Shown: piece by piece, positions 1 to 8,349 of the stretch
How the letters are laid out: every line of letters begins with the position of its first letter
Numbering within the stretch: the stretch's first letter is position 1
Origin: Actinomycetes bacterium
GTDB lineage: Bacteria; Actinomycetota; Actinomycetes; Mycobacteriales; Mycobacteriaceae
Direction: 5' to 3'
Length of the DNA: 47,039 bases
NCBI GenBank assembly: GCA_023460175.1
Contig: JAEWRC010000140.1
Location: 1-47,039 of the forward strand
Made by a program: the position numbers and the translations under genes
The notes under the pieces: model-generated
Seen by the model: only the letters and a program-made list of their open reading frames with translations
Told to the model about the DNA's origin: nothing
Database searches by the model: none

Positions 1-20
1 TGTTCGGAGCCCCGGCCTGA
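1..20 (+). CDS. rplW: 50S ribosomal protein L23, 3' end only
   Basis: The first 20 bases read in frame as FGAPA followed by TGA. This matches the usual C-terminus of mycobacterial L23 (…DLFGAPA), and rplW is the expected gene directly before rplB in the S10 operon. The rest lies outside the window. A hairpin of CCGGCC (12-17) and GGCCGG (22-27) with a TGAC loop encloses the stop codon. It is small and may not be functional. Confidence 0.85.
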
Positions 21-61
21 CGGCCGGCTAGGACGCAGAGACCCAGAAAGACTTAGTAGAC

Positions 62-898
62 ATGGCAATTCGCAAGTACAAGCCGACGACCCCCGGTCGC
101 CGCGGTGCCAGCGTCTCCGATTTCGCCGAGATCACTCGCGACCACCCGGAGAAGTCGCTGGTTCGTCCGCTGCACGGCAAGGGCGGGCGTAACGCGCACG
201 GCCGGATCACCACCCGGCACAAGGGCGGTGGCCACAAGCGTGCCTACCGCGTGATCGACTTCCGTCGGCACGACAAGGACGGCATCAACGCCAAGGTCGC
301 CCACATCGAGTACGACCCCAACCGCACCGCGAACATCGCGCTGCTGCATTTCCTCGACGGCACCAAGCGCTACATCATCGCGCCGGAGGGCCTCAAGCAG
401 GGCGACGTCATCGAGTCGGGCGCCAACGCCGACATCAAGCCGGGCAACAACCTGCCGCTGCGCAACATCCCCGCCGGCACCGTGATCCACGCCGTGGAGC
501 TGCGGCCCGGCGGCGGCGCGAAGCTCGCCCGGTCGGCCGGTGTCAGCATCCAGCTGCTCGGTAAGGAAGGCACCTACGCCTCGCTGCGTATGCCCTCCGG
601 TGAGATCCGCCGCGTCGACGTGCGCTGCCGCGCCACCGTCGGCGAGGTGGGCAACGCCGAGCAGGCGAACATCAACTGGGGCAAGGCCGGCCGGATGCGG
701 TGGAAGGGCAAGCGCCCCTCGGTCCGCGGTGTCGTGATGAACCCGGTCGATCACCCGCACGGCGGTGGTGAGGGTAAGACCTCCGGTGGCCGCCACCCGG
801 TGAGCCCCTGGGGCAAGCTCGAGGGCCGCACCCGCAAGCCGAACAAGCCGAGCGACAAGCTCATCGTCCGCCGCCGGCGCACCGGCAAGAAGCGCTAG
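62..898 (+). CDS. rplB: 50S ribosomal protein L2
   Basis: L2 binds 23S rRNA near the peptidyl-transferase centre and is needed for subunit association. The 278-residue product has the full family length. It starts MAIRKYKPTTPGRR and contains the highly conserved VMNPVDHPHGGGEG motif near residues 223-236, whose histidine lies closest to the catalytic centre. The C-terminus is basic (VRRRRTGKKR). The ATG lies 41 bases after the rplW stop and rpsS follows 12 bases downstream, so the gene is inside the S10 operon. Confidence 0.98.
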   Translation: MAIRKYKPTTPGRRGASVSDFAEITRDHPEKSLVRPLHGKGGRNAHGRITTRHKGGGHKRAYRVIDFRRHDKDGINAKVAHIEYDPNRTANIALLHFLDGTKRYIIAPEGLKQGDVIESGANADIKPGNNLPLRNIPAGTVIHAVELRPGGGAKLARSAGVSIQLLGKEGTYASLRMPSGEIRRVDVRCRATVGEVGNAEQANINWGKAGRMRWKGKRPSVRGVVMNPVDHPHGGGEGKTSGGRHPVSPWGKLEGRTRKPNKPSDKLIVRRRRTGKKR

Positions 899-910
899 GA
901 GTACATAGCG

Positions 911-1192
911 ATGCCACGCAGCCTGAAGAAGGGCCCGTTCGTCGACGACCATCTGTTGAAGAAGGTCGACGTGCAGAACGAGAAGAACACCAAGCAGGTC
1001 ATCAAGACCTGGTCCCGTCGGTCGACCATCATCCCCGACTTCATCGGCCACACCTTCGCCGTCCACGACGGCCGCAAGCACGTGCCGGTGTTCGTCACCG
1101 AATCGATGGTCGGGCACAAGCTCGGCGAGTTCGCCCCGACGCGGACCTTCAAGGGTCACATCAAGGACGACCGGAAGAGTAAGCGGCGATGA
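911..1192 (+). CDS. rpsS: 30S ribosomal protein S19
   Basis: S19 sits in the head of the small subunit next to S13 and contacts the A-site region. The 93 residues include the diagnostic [15 protein letters not shown] start and the conserved core [17 protein letters not shown]. Length is typical. The TGA stop overlaps the ATG of rplV by four bases (ATGA), the usual sign of translational coupling. Confidence 0.98.
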
Positions 1193-1704
1193 GCACTGCA
1201 ACAGTTACTGAGTACCCGTCCGCGACGGCCAAGGCGCGGTTCGTGCGCGTCTCGCCGACCAAGGCCCGTCGAGTCATCGACCTGGTCCGCGGCAAGTCCG
1301 TGGCCGAGGCGCTCGACATCCTGCGGTGGGCACCGCAGGCCGCCAGCGAGCCGGTCGCCAAGGTGATCGCCAGCGCGGCCGCCAACGCGCAGAACAACGA
1401 CGGCCTGGACCCGGCGACCCTGGTGGTCGCCACCATCCACGCCGACGAGGGGCCGACCGCCAAGCGCATCCGGCCGCGCGCCCAGGGCCGTGCCTTCCGG
1501 ATCCGCAAGCGCACCAGCCACATCACGGTGATCGTCGAGAGCCGCCCGGACAACAAGAAGAACGCCGGGACCTCGGCCAGCGCCGCGCGGTCGCGTCGGG
1601 CACAGGGCAGCAAGGCTGCCGGGGCGCAGAAGAGCACGAAGCCGGCTGCGAAGACCACCGCTACGACCGAGGCTTCTGACGAAGCGAAGGGAGGCTCGCA
1701 GTAG
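1189..1704 (+). CDS. rplV: 50S ribosomal protein L22
   Basis: L22 lines the nascent peptide exit tunnel together with L4. The conserved L22 domain covers about residues 8-122 ([17 protein letters not shown] near the start, [18 protein letters not shown] near residue 100). It is followed by a roughly 50-residue Ala/Lys/Thr-rich tail not found in E. coli L22 but usual in mycobacteria. The start overlaps the rpsS stop by four bases, and the stop shares one base with the rpsC start. Confidence 0.97.
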
Positions 1705-2537
1705 TGGGCCAGAAGATCAACCCCCACGGCTTCCGGCTCGGCATCACCACCGATTGGAAGTCCCGGTGGTACGCCGACAAGCAGTACGCCGACTACGTCA
1801 AGGAAGACGTCGCGATCCGCAAGCTGCTGGCCACCGGCCTGGAGCGCGCCGGCATCGCCGACGTCGAGATCGAGCGGACCCGTGACCGGGTGCGCGTCGA
1901 CATCCACACCGCCCGCCCGGGCATCGTCATCGGCCGGCGCGGCACCGAGGCCGACCGCATCCGCGGCGACCTGGAGAAGCTGACCGGCAAGCAGGTTCAG
2001 CTCAACATCCTCGAGGTCAAGAACCCCGAGTCGGTCGCGCAGTTGGTGGCCCAGGGTGTCGCCGAGCAGCTGAGCAACCGCGTGGCGTTCCGCCGCGCGA
2101 TGCGCAAGGCGATCCAGTCGGCCATGCGTCAGCCCAACGTCAAGGGAATCCGGGTGCAGTGCTCGGGCCGCCTCGGTGGCGCCGAGATGAGCCGCTCGGA
2201 GTTCTACCGCGAGGGCCGCGTCCCGCTGCACACGCTGCGGGCCGACATCGACTACGGCCTGTACGAGGCCAGGACCACCTTCGGCCGGATCGGCGTGAAG
2301 GTATGGATTTACAAGGGTGACGTCGTCGGCGGCAAGCGTGAGCTGCCCGTGTCGGCACCGGCCGGCGACCGTCCCCGTCGGGAACGTCCGTCGGGCAGCC
2401 GGCCGCGCCGCAGCGGTGCCTCGGGCACCACCGCGACGAGCACCGATGCCGGACGCGCCGCGTCCGAGGCGCCGGTGGCCACCGAAGCACCGGCAGCCGG
2501 GGCCGCGCCGGCACAGCCAGAAGCAACGGAGAGCTGA
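1704..2537 (+). CDS. rpsC: 30S ribosomal protein S3
   Basis: S3 is part of the mRNA entry tunnel of the small subunit. The 277-residue protein opens with MGQKINPHGFRLGITTDWKS and has the KH type-2 domain with the GIVIGRRGTEADRIR loop near residue 75. After about residue 215 it carries a mycobacterial-type disordered extension rich in Ala, Pro, Arg and Ser. The start is GTG, its G being the last base of the rplV stop, so no closer start is possible. The tail is the least conserved part. Confidence 0.97.
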   Translation: MGQKINPHGFRLGITTDWKSRWYADKQYADYVKEDVAIRKLLATGLERAGIADVEIERTRDRVRVDIHTARPGIVIGRRGTEADRIRGDLEKLTGKQVQLNILEVKNPESVAQLVAQGVAEQLSNRVAFRRAMRKAIQSAMRQPNVKGIRVQCSGRLGGAEMSRSEFYREGRVPLHTLRADIDYGLYEARTTFGRIGVKVWIYKGDVVGGKRELPVSAPAGDRPRRERPSGSRPRRSGASGTTATSTDAGRAASEAPVATEAPAAGAAPAQPEATES

Positions 2538-2540
2538 GTC

Positions 2541-2957
2541 ATGTTGATTCCGCGTAGGGTCAAGCACCGCAAGCAGCATCACCCGAGGCAGCGGGGTCTC
2601 GCCAGTGGCGGCACCACCGTGAGCTTCGGCGAGTACGGGATCCAGGCGCTCGAGCATGCCTACATCACCAACCGGCAGATCGAAGCCGCCCGTATCGCCA
2701 TCAACCGCCACATCAAGCGCGGCGGCAAGGTCTGGATCAACATCTTCCCGGACCGCCCGCTGACCAAGAAGCCCGCCGAGACCCGGATGGGTTCCGGTAA
2801 GGGTTCGCCCGAATGGTGGGTGGCCAACGTCAAGCCGGGACGCGTGCTCTTCGAGCTCAGCTACCCGGACGAAAAGACCGCGCGGGACGCGCTGACCCGT
2901 GCAATCCACAAGTTGCCGATCAAGGCACGCATCGTGACCCGAGAGGAGCAGTTCTGA
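2541..2957 (+). CDS. rplP: 50S ribosomal protein L16
   Basis: L16 binds 23S rRNA near the A-site tRNA elbow. The 138-residue product starts MLIPRRVKHRKQHHP and has the conserved ETRMGSGKGSPEWWVANVKPG segment (read here in two parts around residues 81-100). Length is as expected. It begins three bases after rpsC, and its TGA overlaps the ATG of rpmC by one base. Confidence 0.98.
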   Translation: MLIPRRVKHRKQHHPRQRGLASGGTTVSFGEYGIQALEHAYITNRQIEAARIAINRHIKRGGKVWINIFPDRPLTKKPAETRMGSGKGSPEWWVANVKPGRVLFELSYPDEKTARDALTRAIHKLPIKARIVTREEQF

Positions 2958-3190
2958 TGGCAGTGGGAATCTCCGCTGGCGAACTGCGCGAGCTCACCGA
3001 CGACGAGCTGACCGACCGCCTGCGCGAATCGAAGGAAGAGCTGTTCAACCTGCGGTTCCAGAACGCCACCGGGCAGCTCAACAACAACCGTCGGCTGCGC
3101 ACGGTGCGGCAGGAAATTGCGCGCGTCTACACGGTGTTGCGCGAACGTGAACTGGGTCTGGCCGCCGGGCCCGGTGGTGAGGATTCGTAA
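2957..3190 (+). CDS. rpmC: 50S ribosomal protein L29
   Basis: L29 lies near the tunnel exit beside L23 and helps to form the docking site for exit factors. Starting at the ATG overlapping the rplP stop gives 77 residues (MAVGISAGELRELTDDELTD…). The helical-hairpin signature RESKEELFNLRFQNATGQL is followed by RTVRQEIARVYTVLRERE. An upstream in-frame ATG inside rplP would add 48 residues, but the one-base overlap and family length favour this start. Confidence 0.97.
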   Translation: MAVGISAGELRELTDDELTDRLRESKEELFNLRFQNATGQLNNNRRLRTVRQEIARVYTVLRERELGLAAGPGGEDS

Positions 3191-3495
3191 TGGCAGAAGT
3201 ATCAGAAGCTAAGGGTCCCAAGCACACCCCGCGCACCGAGCAGCCCCGCGGCCGTCGTAAGACCGCCATCGGCTACGTGGTGAGCGACAAGATGCAGAAG
3301 ACCATCGTCGTCGAGCTGGAATCTCGCAAGAGCCACCCGCTCTACGGCAAGATCATCCGGACCACCAAGAAGGTCAAGGCCCACGACGAGAACGGTGATG
3401 CCGGCATCGGCGACCGCGTCTCGCTCATGGAGACCCGCCCGACCTCGGCCACCAAGCGGTGGCGCCTGGTCGAGGTGCTGGAGAAGGCCAAGTAG
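3190..3495 (+). CDS. rpsQ: 30S ribosomal protein S17
   Basis: S17 is a primary 16S rRNA binder with an OB fold. The 101 residues comprise a mycobacterial N-terminal extension (about 20 residues, basic) and the canonical S17 core: GYVVSDKMQKTIVVELESRK, then HPLYGKIIRTTKKVKAHDE, and C-terminal ETRPTSATKRWRLVEVLEKAK. The ATG overlaps the rpmC stop by one base. It is the last gene of the S10 unit and a strong terminator follows 36 bases downstream. Confidence 0.97.
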   Translation: MAEVSEAKGPKHTPRTEQPRGRRKTAIGYVVSDKMQKTIVVELESRKSHPLYGKIIRTTKKVKAHDENGDAGIGDRVSLMETRPTSATKRWRLVEVLEKAK

Positions 3496-3531
3496 GCAAA
3501 CCTCCGGTGCCGTAGGGCACTTGACGCGCAG

Positions 3532-3566
3532 AACCCCCGCACGCCCACGAGGCGGCGGGGGTTTTT
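3532..3566 (+). terminator. Rho-independent terminator ending the S10 operon
   Basis: A perfect 9-bp stem AACCCCCGC (3532-3540) / GCGGGGGTT (3555-3563) with a 14-base loop runs into TTTTT (3562-3566). This is a classical intrinsic terminator, placed 36 bases after the rpsQ stop. It separates the S10 unit from the sulfatase gene. A second hairpin, CGGCGG (3613-3618) / CCGCCG (3627-3632), lies further downstream without a T-tract. Confidence 0.9.
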
Positions 3567-3699
3567 GCATGCTTTCGGCCCCGACGCGACGATGCGCCCA
3601 GCGGACTGATCTCGGCGGAGGAGGTGCCGCCGGCCGCACTGATCCGGGGCTTGATCTGGTGAGAATCGCAGCAGATCGGCGCCCCGCGAAGGGTAATGT

Positions 3700-3713
3700 C
3701 CGAACCGGTTCGG
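3700..3713. promoter_or_regulatory. 14-bp perfect palindrome upstream of atsA
   Basis: CCGAACCGGTTCGG is a perfect two-fold symmetric 14-mer, 27 bases before the chosen ATG of the sulfatase gene. Its position in the short 5' region makes it a candidate operator. No regulator gene adjoins it. A 14-base palindrome in 70% GC DNA could arise by chance, so this is a suggestion only. Confidence 0.35.
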
Positions 3714-3740
3714 CACGATCATCGAGGTTGGGGGCGAGCA

Positions 3741-6095
3741 ATGGCTACTGAGTTCAACGGCAGGATCGAGCTGGATATCCGCGACTCCGAGCCGGACTGG
3801 GGGCCGTACGCGGCGCCGACGGCACCCGAGGGCGCGCCCAATGTGCTGTATCTGGTGTGGGACGACGTCGGCATCGCGACCTGGGACTGCTTCGGCGGAC
3901 TGGTGGACATGCCCAACATGAGCCGCATCGCCGAACGCGGCGTGCGGCTTTCGCAGTTCCACACCACCGCGTTGTGCTCGCCGACGCGGGCGGCGCTGCT
4001 CACCGGCCGCAACGCCACCACCGTCGGCATGGCGACGGTCGAGGAGTTCACCGACGGCTTCCCCAACTCCAGCGGCCGCATCCCGAACGAGACCGCGCTG
4101 CTGTCCGAGGTGCTCGCCGAACGCGGCTGGAACACCTATTGCGTCGGCAAGTGGCACCTGACCCCGTTGGAGGAGTCCAATCTCGCTGCCAGCAAGCGAC
4201 ATTGGCCGCTGGGCCGCGGCTTCGAACGCTTCTACGGTTTCCTGGGCGGCGAGACCGACCAGTGGTATCCCGACCTGGTCTACGACAACCATCCGGTGTC
4301 CGCCCCGGCGACCCCCGAGGACGGCTACCACCTGTCGAAGGACCTCGCAGACAAGGCCATCGAGTTCATCCGCGACGCCAAGGCGATCGCCCCGGACAAG
4401 CCGTGGTTTTCCTACCTGTGTCCGGGAGCGGGCCACGCGCCGCACCACGTGTTCGCCGACTGGGCCGACCGTTACCGGGGCCGCTTCGACATGGGCTACG
4501 AGCGCTATCGCGAGATCGTGCTGGCGAACCAGCAGCGGATGGGTCTGGTGCCGCCGGACACCGAACTGTCCCCGCTCAATCCCTACGAGAACGTCACCGG
4601 ACCCGACGGCCAACCGTGGCCGCAGCAGGACACGGTGCGGCCGTGGGACTCGCTCGACGACGACGAGAAGCGGTTGTTCTGCCGGATGGCCGAGGTGTTC
4701 GCCGGCTTCCTGAGCTATACCGACGACCAGATCGGCCGCCTCCTGGACTATCTCGAGGACTCCGGCCAGCTGGACAACACCATCGTTGTGGTGATCTCGG
4801 ATAACGGTGCCTCCGGGGAGGGCGGCCCGAACGGTTCGGCCAACGAGGTCAAGTTCTTCAACGGCTACCTCGACAGCGTCGAGGAAAGTCTGCGCTACTA
4901 CGACGAACTTGGCACGCCGTCGACCTACGGGCACTATCCGATCGGTTGGGCGATGGCATTCAACACGCCCTACAAGCTCTACAAGCGCTACGCCTCGCAC
5001 GAGGGCGGCATCGCCGACCCGGCCATCATCGCGTGGCCGAAAGGCATTGCGGCCCAGGGCGAGACCCGTGATGTCTACGTCAATGTCTGCGATGTCACCC
5101 CGACGGTGTTCGACCTGCTCGGGATCACCCCGCCGGCGACCGTGCGCGGCATCCCGCAAAAGCCGTTGGACGGCGTGAGTTTCGCGGCGATGCTCAAGGA
5201 TCCGGAGTTCCCCACCGGTAAGGACACCCAGTTCTACTCGATGCTGGGCACGCGCGGGATCTGGCACAAGGGGTGGTTCGCCAACGCGGTGCACCCCGCG
5301 GCGCCGTCCGGCTGGGGCAACTTCGACGCCGACCGCTGGGAGCTGTTCCACCTCGAATCGGACCGCAGCCAATGCCACGACCTGGCCGAGCAGCAGCCCG
5401 AGCGGCTCGAGGAACTCAAGGCGCTGTGGTTCAGCGAGGCCGCCAAGTACAACGGTCTGCCGCTGGCCGACCTGGACGTCTTCGCCATGTTCGGCCGCTG
5501 GCGGCCCTATCTGGTCGGGGACCGGCAGCGCTTCACCTACTACCCGGGCGCCGCCGAGGTGGGGCCCGGCGCGGGCGTCGAACTGCGCGGGCAGTCGTTC
5601 TCGGTGCTCGTCGAGGTGTCCGTCGAGGACCCGGGGGCCGCCGCCGGGGTGCTGTTCAAGCACGGCGCGGGCCACGGCGGCCACGTGCTGTTCGTGGCCG
5701 ACGGCGCGCTGCGCTACGTCTACAACTTCATGGGCGAGGACGAGCAGACCGTGCTGGCCCCGGGCGCGGTGACCGTCGGGGACCACGTGTTCGGCGTGCG
5801 CTACGACCGCACCGGCACGGTCGAGGGCAGCCACACCCCGCTGGGCACCGTCTCGCTGTATGTCGACGACGCCGTCGTCGCCACCCGGGCCGACGTGCGG
5901 GCCCACCCCGGCACCTTCGGGCTGGCGGGGGCGGGGCTGGCGGTCGGGCGCAACGACGGTCAGACCGTCTCGTCGGCCTACGCGGCGCCGTTCGCGTTCA
6001 CCGGCGGTACCATCGCCAAGGCCGTCGTCGATATTTCCGGCGCGCCGTATGTGGACATCGAGACCGAGGTCGCGGCCGCGTTCGCCAAGGATTGA
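3741..6095 (+). CDS. atsA: Arylsulfatase AtsA (type I, formylglycine-dependent)
   Basis: Hydrolyses sulfate esters. The 784-residue product closely resembles M. tuberculosis AtsA (Rv0711), which also follows rpsQ. The active-site motif CSPTR has its modifiable Cys at residue 79 (in TTALCSPTRAALLTGRN); this Cys must be converted to formylglycine. Metal-binding DD is at residues 41-42 (YLVWDDVG). GKWHLTPLEES and the late VISDNGASGEGG segment are further sulfatase signatures. A C-terminal beta-rich domain begins near residue 590. No signal peptide is seen. The ATG at 3741 is preceded by a GGGGGCGAG ribosome-binding site; an ATG at 3696 would add 15 residues without such a site. The gene stands alone between two terminated ribosomal operons. 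Confidence 0.93.
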   Translation: MATEFNGRIELDIRDSEPDWGPYAAPTAPEGAPNVLYLVWDDVGIATWDCFGGLVDMPNMSRIAERGVRLSQFHTTALCSPTRAALLTGRNATTVGMATVEEFTDGFPNSSGRIPNETALLSEVLAERGWNTYCVGKWHLTPLEESNLAASKRHWPLGRGFERFYGFLGGETDQWYPDLVYDNHPVSAPATPEDGYHLSKDLADKAIEFIRDAKAIAPDKPWFSYLCPGAGHAPHHVFADWADRYRGRFDMGYERYREIVLANQQRMGLVPPDTELSPLNPYENVTGPDGQPWPQQDTVRPWDSLDDDEKRLFCRMAEVFAGFLSYTDDQIGRLLDYLEDSGQLDNTIVVVISDNGASGEGGPNGSANEVKFFNGYLDSVEESLRYYDELGTPSTYGHYPIGWAMAFNTPYKLYKRYASHEGGIADPAIIAWPKGIAAQGETRDVYVNVCDVTPTVFDLLGITPPATVRGIPQKPLDGVSFAAMLKDPEFPTGKDTQFYSMLGTRGIWHKGWFANAVHPAAPSGWGNFDADRWELFHLESDRSQCHDLAEQQPERLEELKALWFSEAAKYNGLPLADLDVFAMFGRWRPYLVGDRQRFTYYPGAAEVGPGAGVELRGQSFSVLVEVSVEDPGAAAGVLFKHGAGHGGHVLFVADGALRYVYNFMGEDEQTVLAPGAVTVGDHVFGVRYDRTGTVEGSHTPLGTVSLYVDDAVVATRADVRAHPGTFGLAGAGLAVGRNDGQTVSSAYAAPFAFTGGTIAKAVVDISGAPYVDIETEVAAAFAKD

Positions 6096-6146
6096 GCGCC
6101 CGGATCGAGCCCGGTCAACGCAGGCCGGGGCGGTCGTCGCACAGAT

Positions 6147-6175
6147 TTGGTGCATCGCCGCTTGTCACCTAGACT
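6147..6175 (+). promoter_or_regulatory. Probable SigA-type promoter of the spc operon
   Basis: TTGGTG (6147-6152) and TAGACT (6170-6175) are separated by exactly 17 bases, a good fit to the mycobacterial housekeeping promoter (TTGnnn, TAnnnT). Transcription would begin near 6182 and leave a leader of about 208 bases before rplN. The leader includes a small hairpin CCCTG (6284-6288) / CAGGG (6293-6297). The 294-base gap 6096-6389 contains no gene that I can support. Confidence 0.6.
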
Positions 6176-6389
6176 CTAGGGGTTGCCGTGGGCAGACCTC
6201 GGTCGACGTGCGTTTTTTCGTCGGCCCCGCGTGCCCTTCGGTGACGAAGACCGAGCTCGTCAAGGTTTGTTCGGCATGCCCTGCCCTGTATGCAGGGGGT
6301 GTCGGGGATTTCTTGGCGTGCGCAACGAGGAGACCAGCGCGTTTCGGCCGGGACCGAACGACACGGGCTGGGAAATATAGGGAGATCTA

Positions 6390-6758
<369 letters not shown>

Positions 6759-7076
6759 ATGAAGATCCACAAGGGCGACACCGTTCTCGTCATCTCCGGC
6801 AAGGACAAGGGCGCCAAGGGCAAGGTCCTGGTTTCCTACCCGACCCGTAACCGGATCCTGGTCGAGGGCGTCAACCGCATCAAGAAGCACACCGCGGTCT
6901 CCGCGAACGAGCGCGGCGCCTCCTCGGGCGGCATCGTCACCCAGGAAGCCCCGATCCACGTCTCCAACGTGATGGTCGTCGACTCCGACGGCAAGCCCAC
7001 CCGGGTGGGATACCGCACCGACGAAGAGAGCGGCAAGCGCGTCCGCATCGCCAAGACCAACGGCAAGGACATCTGA
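6759..7076 (+). CDS. rplX: 50S ribosomal protein L24
   Basis: L24 is an assembly initiator protein of the large subunit. The 105-residue product starts MKIHKGDTVLVISGKDKGA, the KOW-motif region that defines the family, followed by RILVEGVNRIKKHT. Length is typical. It starts immediately after rplN and is followed five bases later by rplE. Confidence 0.97.
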   Translation: MKIHKGDTVLVISGKDKGAKGKVLVSYPTRNRILVEGVNRIKKHTAVSANERGASSGGIVTQEAPIHVSNVMVVDSDGKPTRVGYRTDEESGKRVRIAKTNGKDI

Positions 7077-7081
7077 GAAGC

Positions 7082-7654
7082 ATGACCACTGTGGAAACCA
7101 CCGAGAAGGTTCAGCCCCGGCTGAAGCAGCGCTACCGCGAGGAGATCAAGGACGCGCTGCTCAAGGAATTCGAATACGCCAACGTGATGCAGATCCCGGG
7201 CGTGGTCAAGGTCGTGGTGAACATGGGCGTGGGCGACGCCGCCCGCGACGCGAAGCTGATCAACGGCGCGGTCAACGACCTCGCGCTGATCACCGGCCAG
7301 AAGCCGGAGATCCGCAAGGCCCGCAAGTCCATCGCGCAGTTCAAGCTGCGCGAGGGCATGCCCATCGGCGCCCGCGTGACCCTGCGCGGCGATCGGATGT
7401 GGGAGTTCCTGGATCGACTGATCTCGATCTCGCTGCCCCGTATCCGCGACTTCCGTGGACTGAGCCCGAAGCAGTTCGACGGGACCGGCAACTACACCTT
7501 CGGCCTGACCGAGCAGTCGGTGTTCCACGAGCTCGACGTGGACTCGATCGACCGCCCCCGCGGCATGGACATCACCGTCGTCACCTCGGCGACAAATGAC
7601 GACGAAGGACGAGCGCTGCTGCGGGCTCTCGGCTTCCCGTTCAAGGAGAACTGA
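7082..7654 (+). CDS. rplE: 50S ribosomal protein L5
   Basis: L5 binds 5S rRNA and contacts the P-site tRNA. The 190-residue protein contains IPGVVKVVVNMGVGDAARD, GQKPEIRKARKSIAQFKLRE and DFRGLSPKQFDGTGNYTFGL, all standard L5 blocks, and ends EGRALLRALGFPFKEN. The N-terminal dozen residues vary within actinobacteria. ATG is four bases into a typical intra-operon spacing after rplX, and rpsN begins four bases after its stop. Confidence 0.98.
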   Translation: MTTVETTEKVQPRLKQRYREEIKDALLKEFEYANVMQIPGVVKVVVNMGVGDAARDAKLINGAVNDLALITGQKPEIRKARKSIAQFKLREGMPIGARVTLRGDRMWEFLDRLISISLPRIRDFRGLSPKQFDGTGNYTFGLTEQSVFHELDVDSIDRPRGMDITVVTSATNDDEGRALLRALGFPFKEN

Positions 7655-7658
7655 GCAG

Positions 7659-7844
7659 ATGGCAAAGAAAGCTCTGATCAACAAGGCCAACAAGAAGCCC
7701 AAGTTCAAGGTGCGTGGCTACACCCGCTGCAACAAGTGCGGTCGGCCGCACTCGGTGTACCGCAAGTTCGGCCTGTGCCGGATCTGCCTGCGCGAGATGG
7801 CGCACGCGGGCGAGCTGCCCGGCGTGCAGAAGTCCAGCTGGTAA
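7659..7844 (+). CDS. rpsN: 30S ribosomal protein S14, zinc-binding type Z
   Basis: The 61-residue product (MAKKALINKANKKPKFKVRG…) is the short S14 form with two CxxC pairs, CNKC and CRIC, which bind a structural zinc ion. This is the zinc-containing form, as opposed to the longer zinc-free S14 paralogue many mycobacteria use in zinc starvation. The ATG at 7659 lies four bases after the rplE stop. A longer in-frame reading begins inside rplE but would add a non-homologous extension, so I reject it. Confidence 0.97.
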   Translation: MAKKALINKANKKPKFKVRGYTRCNKCGRPHSVYRKFGLCRICLREMAHAGELPGVQKSSW

Positions 7845-7929
7845 CCCACAGCCCACAACGACCAAGTAAGGGCGCGGCAGGCCCGGACCAGAAGCCGGGA
7901 ACCGCCGCGAGGAAGGTGACATACCTGTC

Positions 7930-8328
7930 ATGACCATGACGGATCCGATCGCAGACTTCTTGACGCGTCTGCGCAACGCCAACTCGGCGTACCACGACGA
8001 AGTGGCTCTCCCGCACTCGAAGCTCAAGGCGAACATCGCCGAGATCCTCAAGACCGAGGGTTACATCACCGACTACCGGACCGAGGACGCCCGGGTCGGC
8101 AAGGACCTAGTGGTCTCGCTCAAGTACGGCCCCAGCCGTGAGCGCAGCATCGCCGGCCTGCGCCGCGTGTCCAAGCCCGGTCTGCGGGTTTATGCAAAAT
8201 CCACCAATCTGCCTCGGGTGCTCGGCGGCCTGGGCGTGGCGATCATCTCCACGTCCTCGGGTCTGCTCACCGACCGTCAGGCAGCGCGACAGGGCGTGGG
8301 CGGCGAAGTCCTCGCGTACGTCTGGTAG
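7930..8328 (+). CDS. rpsH: 30S ribosomal protein S8
   Basis: S8 binds the central domain of 16S rRNA and in many bacteria represses the spc operon by binding its mRNA. The 132 residues start MTMTDPIADFLTRLRNANSA and carry the conserved C-terminal STSSGLLTDRQAARQGVGGE and LAYVW. Length is normal. It follows an 85-base gap after rpsN, long for this operon, with GGAAGGTGA as possible ribosome-binding site. A second Met two codons downstream is also usable. Confidence 0.98.
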   Translation: MTMTDPIADFLTRLRNANSAYHDEVALPHSKLKANIAEILKTEGYITDYRTEDARVGKDLVVSLKYGPSRERSIAGLRRVSKPGLRVYAKSTNLPRVLGGLGVAIISTSSGLLTDRQAARQGVGGEVLAYVW

Positions 8329-8349
8329 CGGGATAGGAGCTAGGAGACT

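Noticed and set aside
1161..2909. A 582-codon minus-strand open frame opposite rplV-rpsC-rplP
   Set aside because: It is a shadow of three certain ribosomal-protein genes. It has no ribosome-binding site or family motif.
3342..6155. A 937-codon open frame on the minus strand opposite atsA
   Set aside because: High GC makes stop codons rare on the antisense strand. The plus-strand frame has the sulfatase motifs and the antisense product has no recognisable family and a composition dominated by Arg, Val and His.
7596..7658. An extended N-terminus of S14 starting inside rplE
   Set aside because: The extra 21 residues are rplE sequence in another frame and are not part of any S14 protein.
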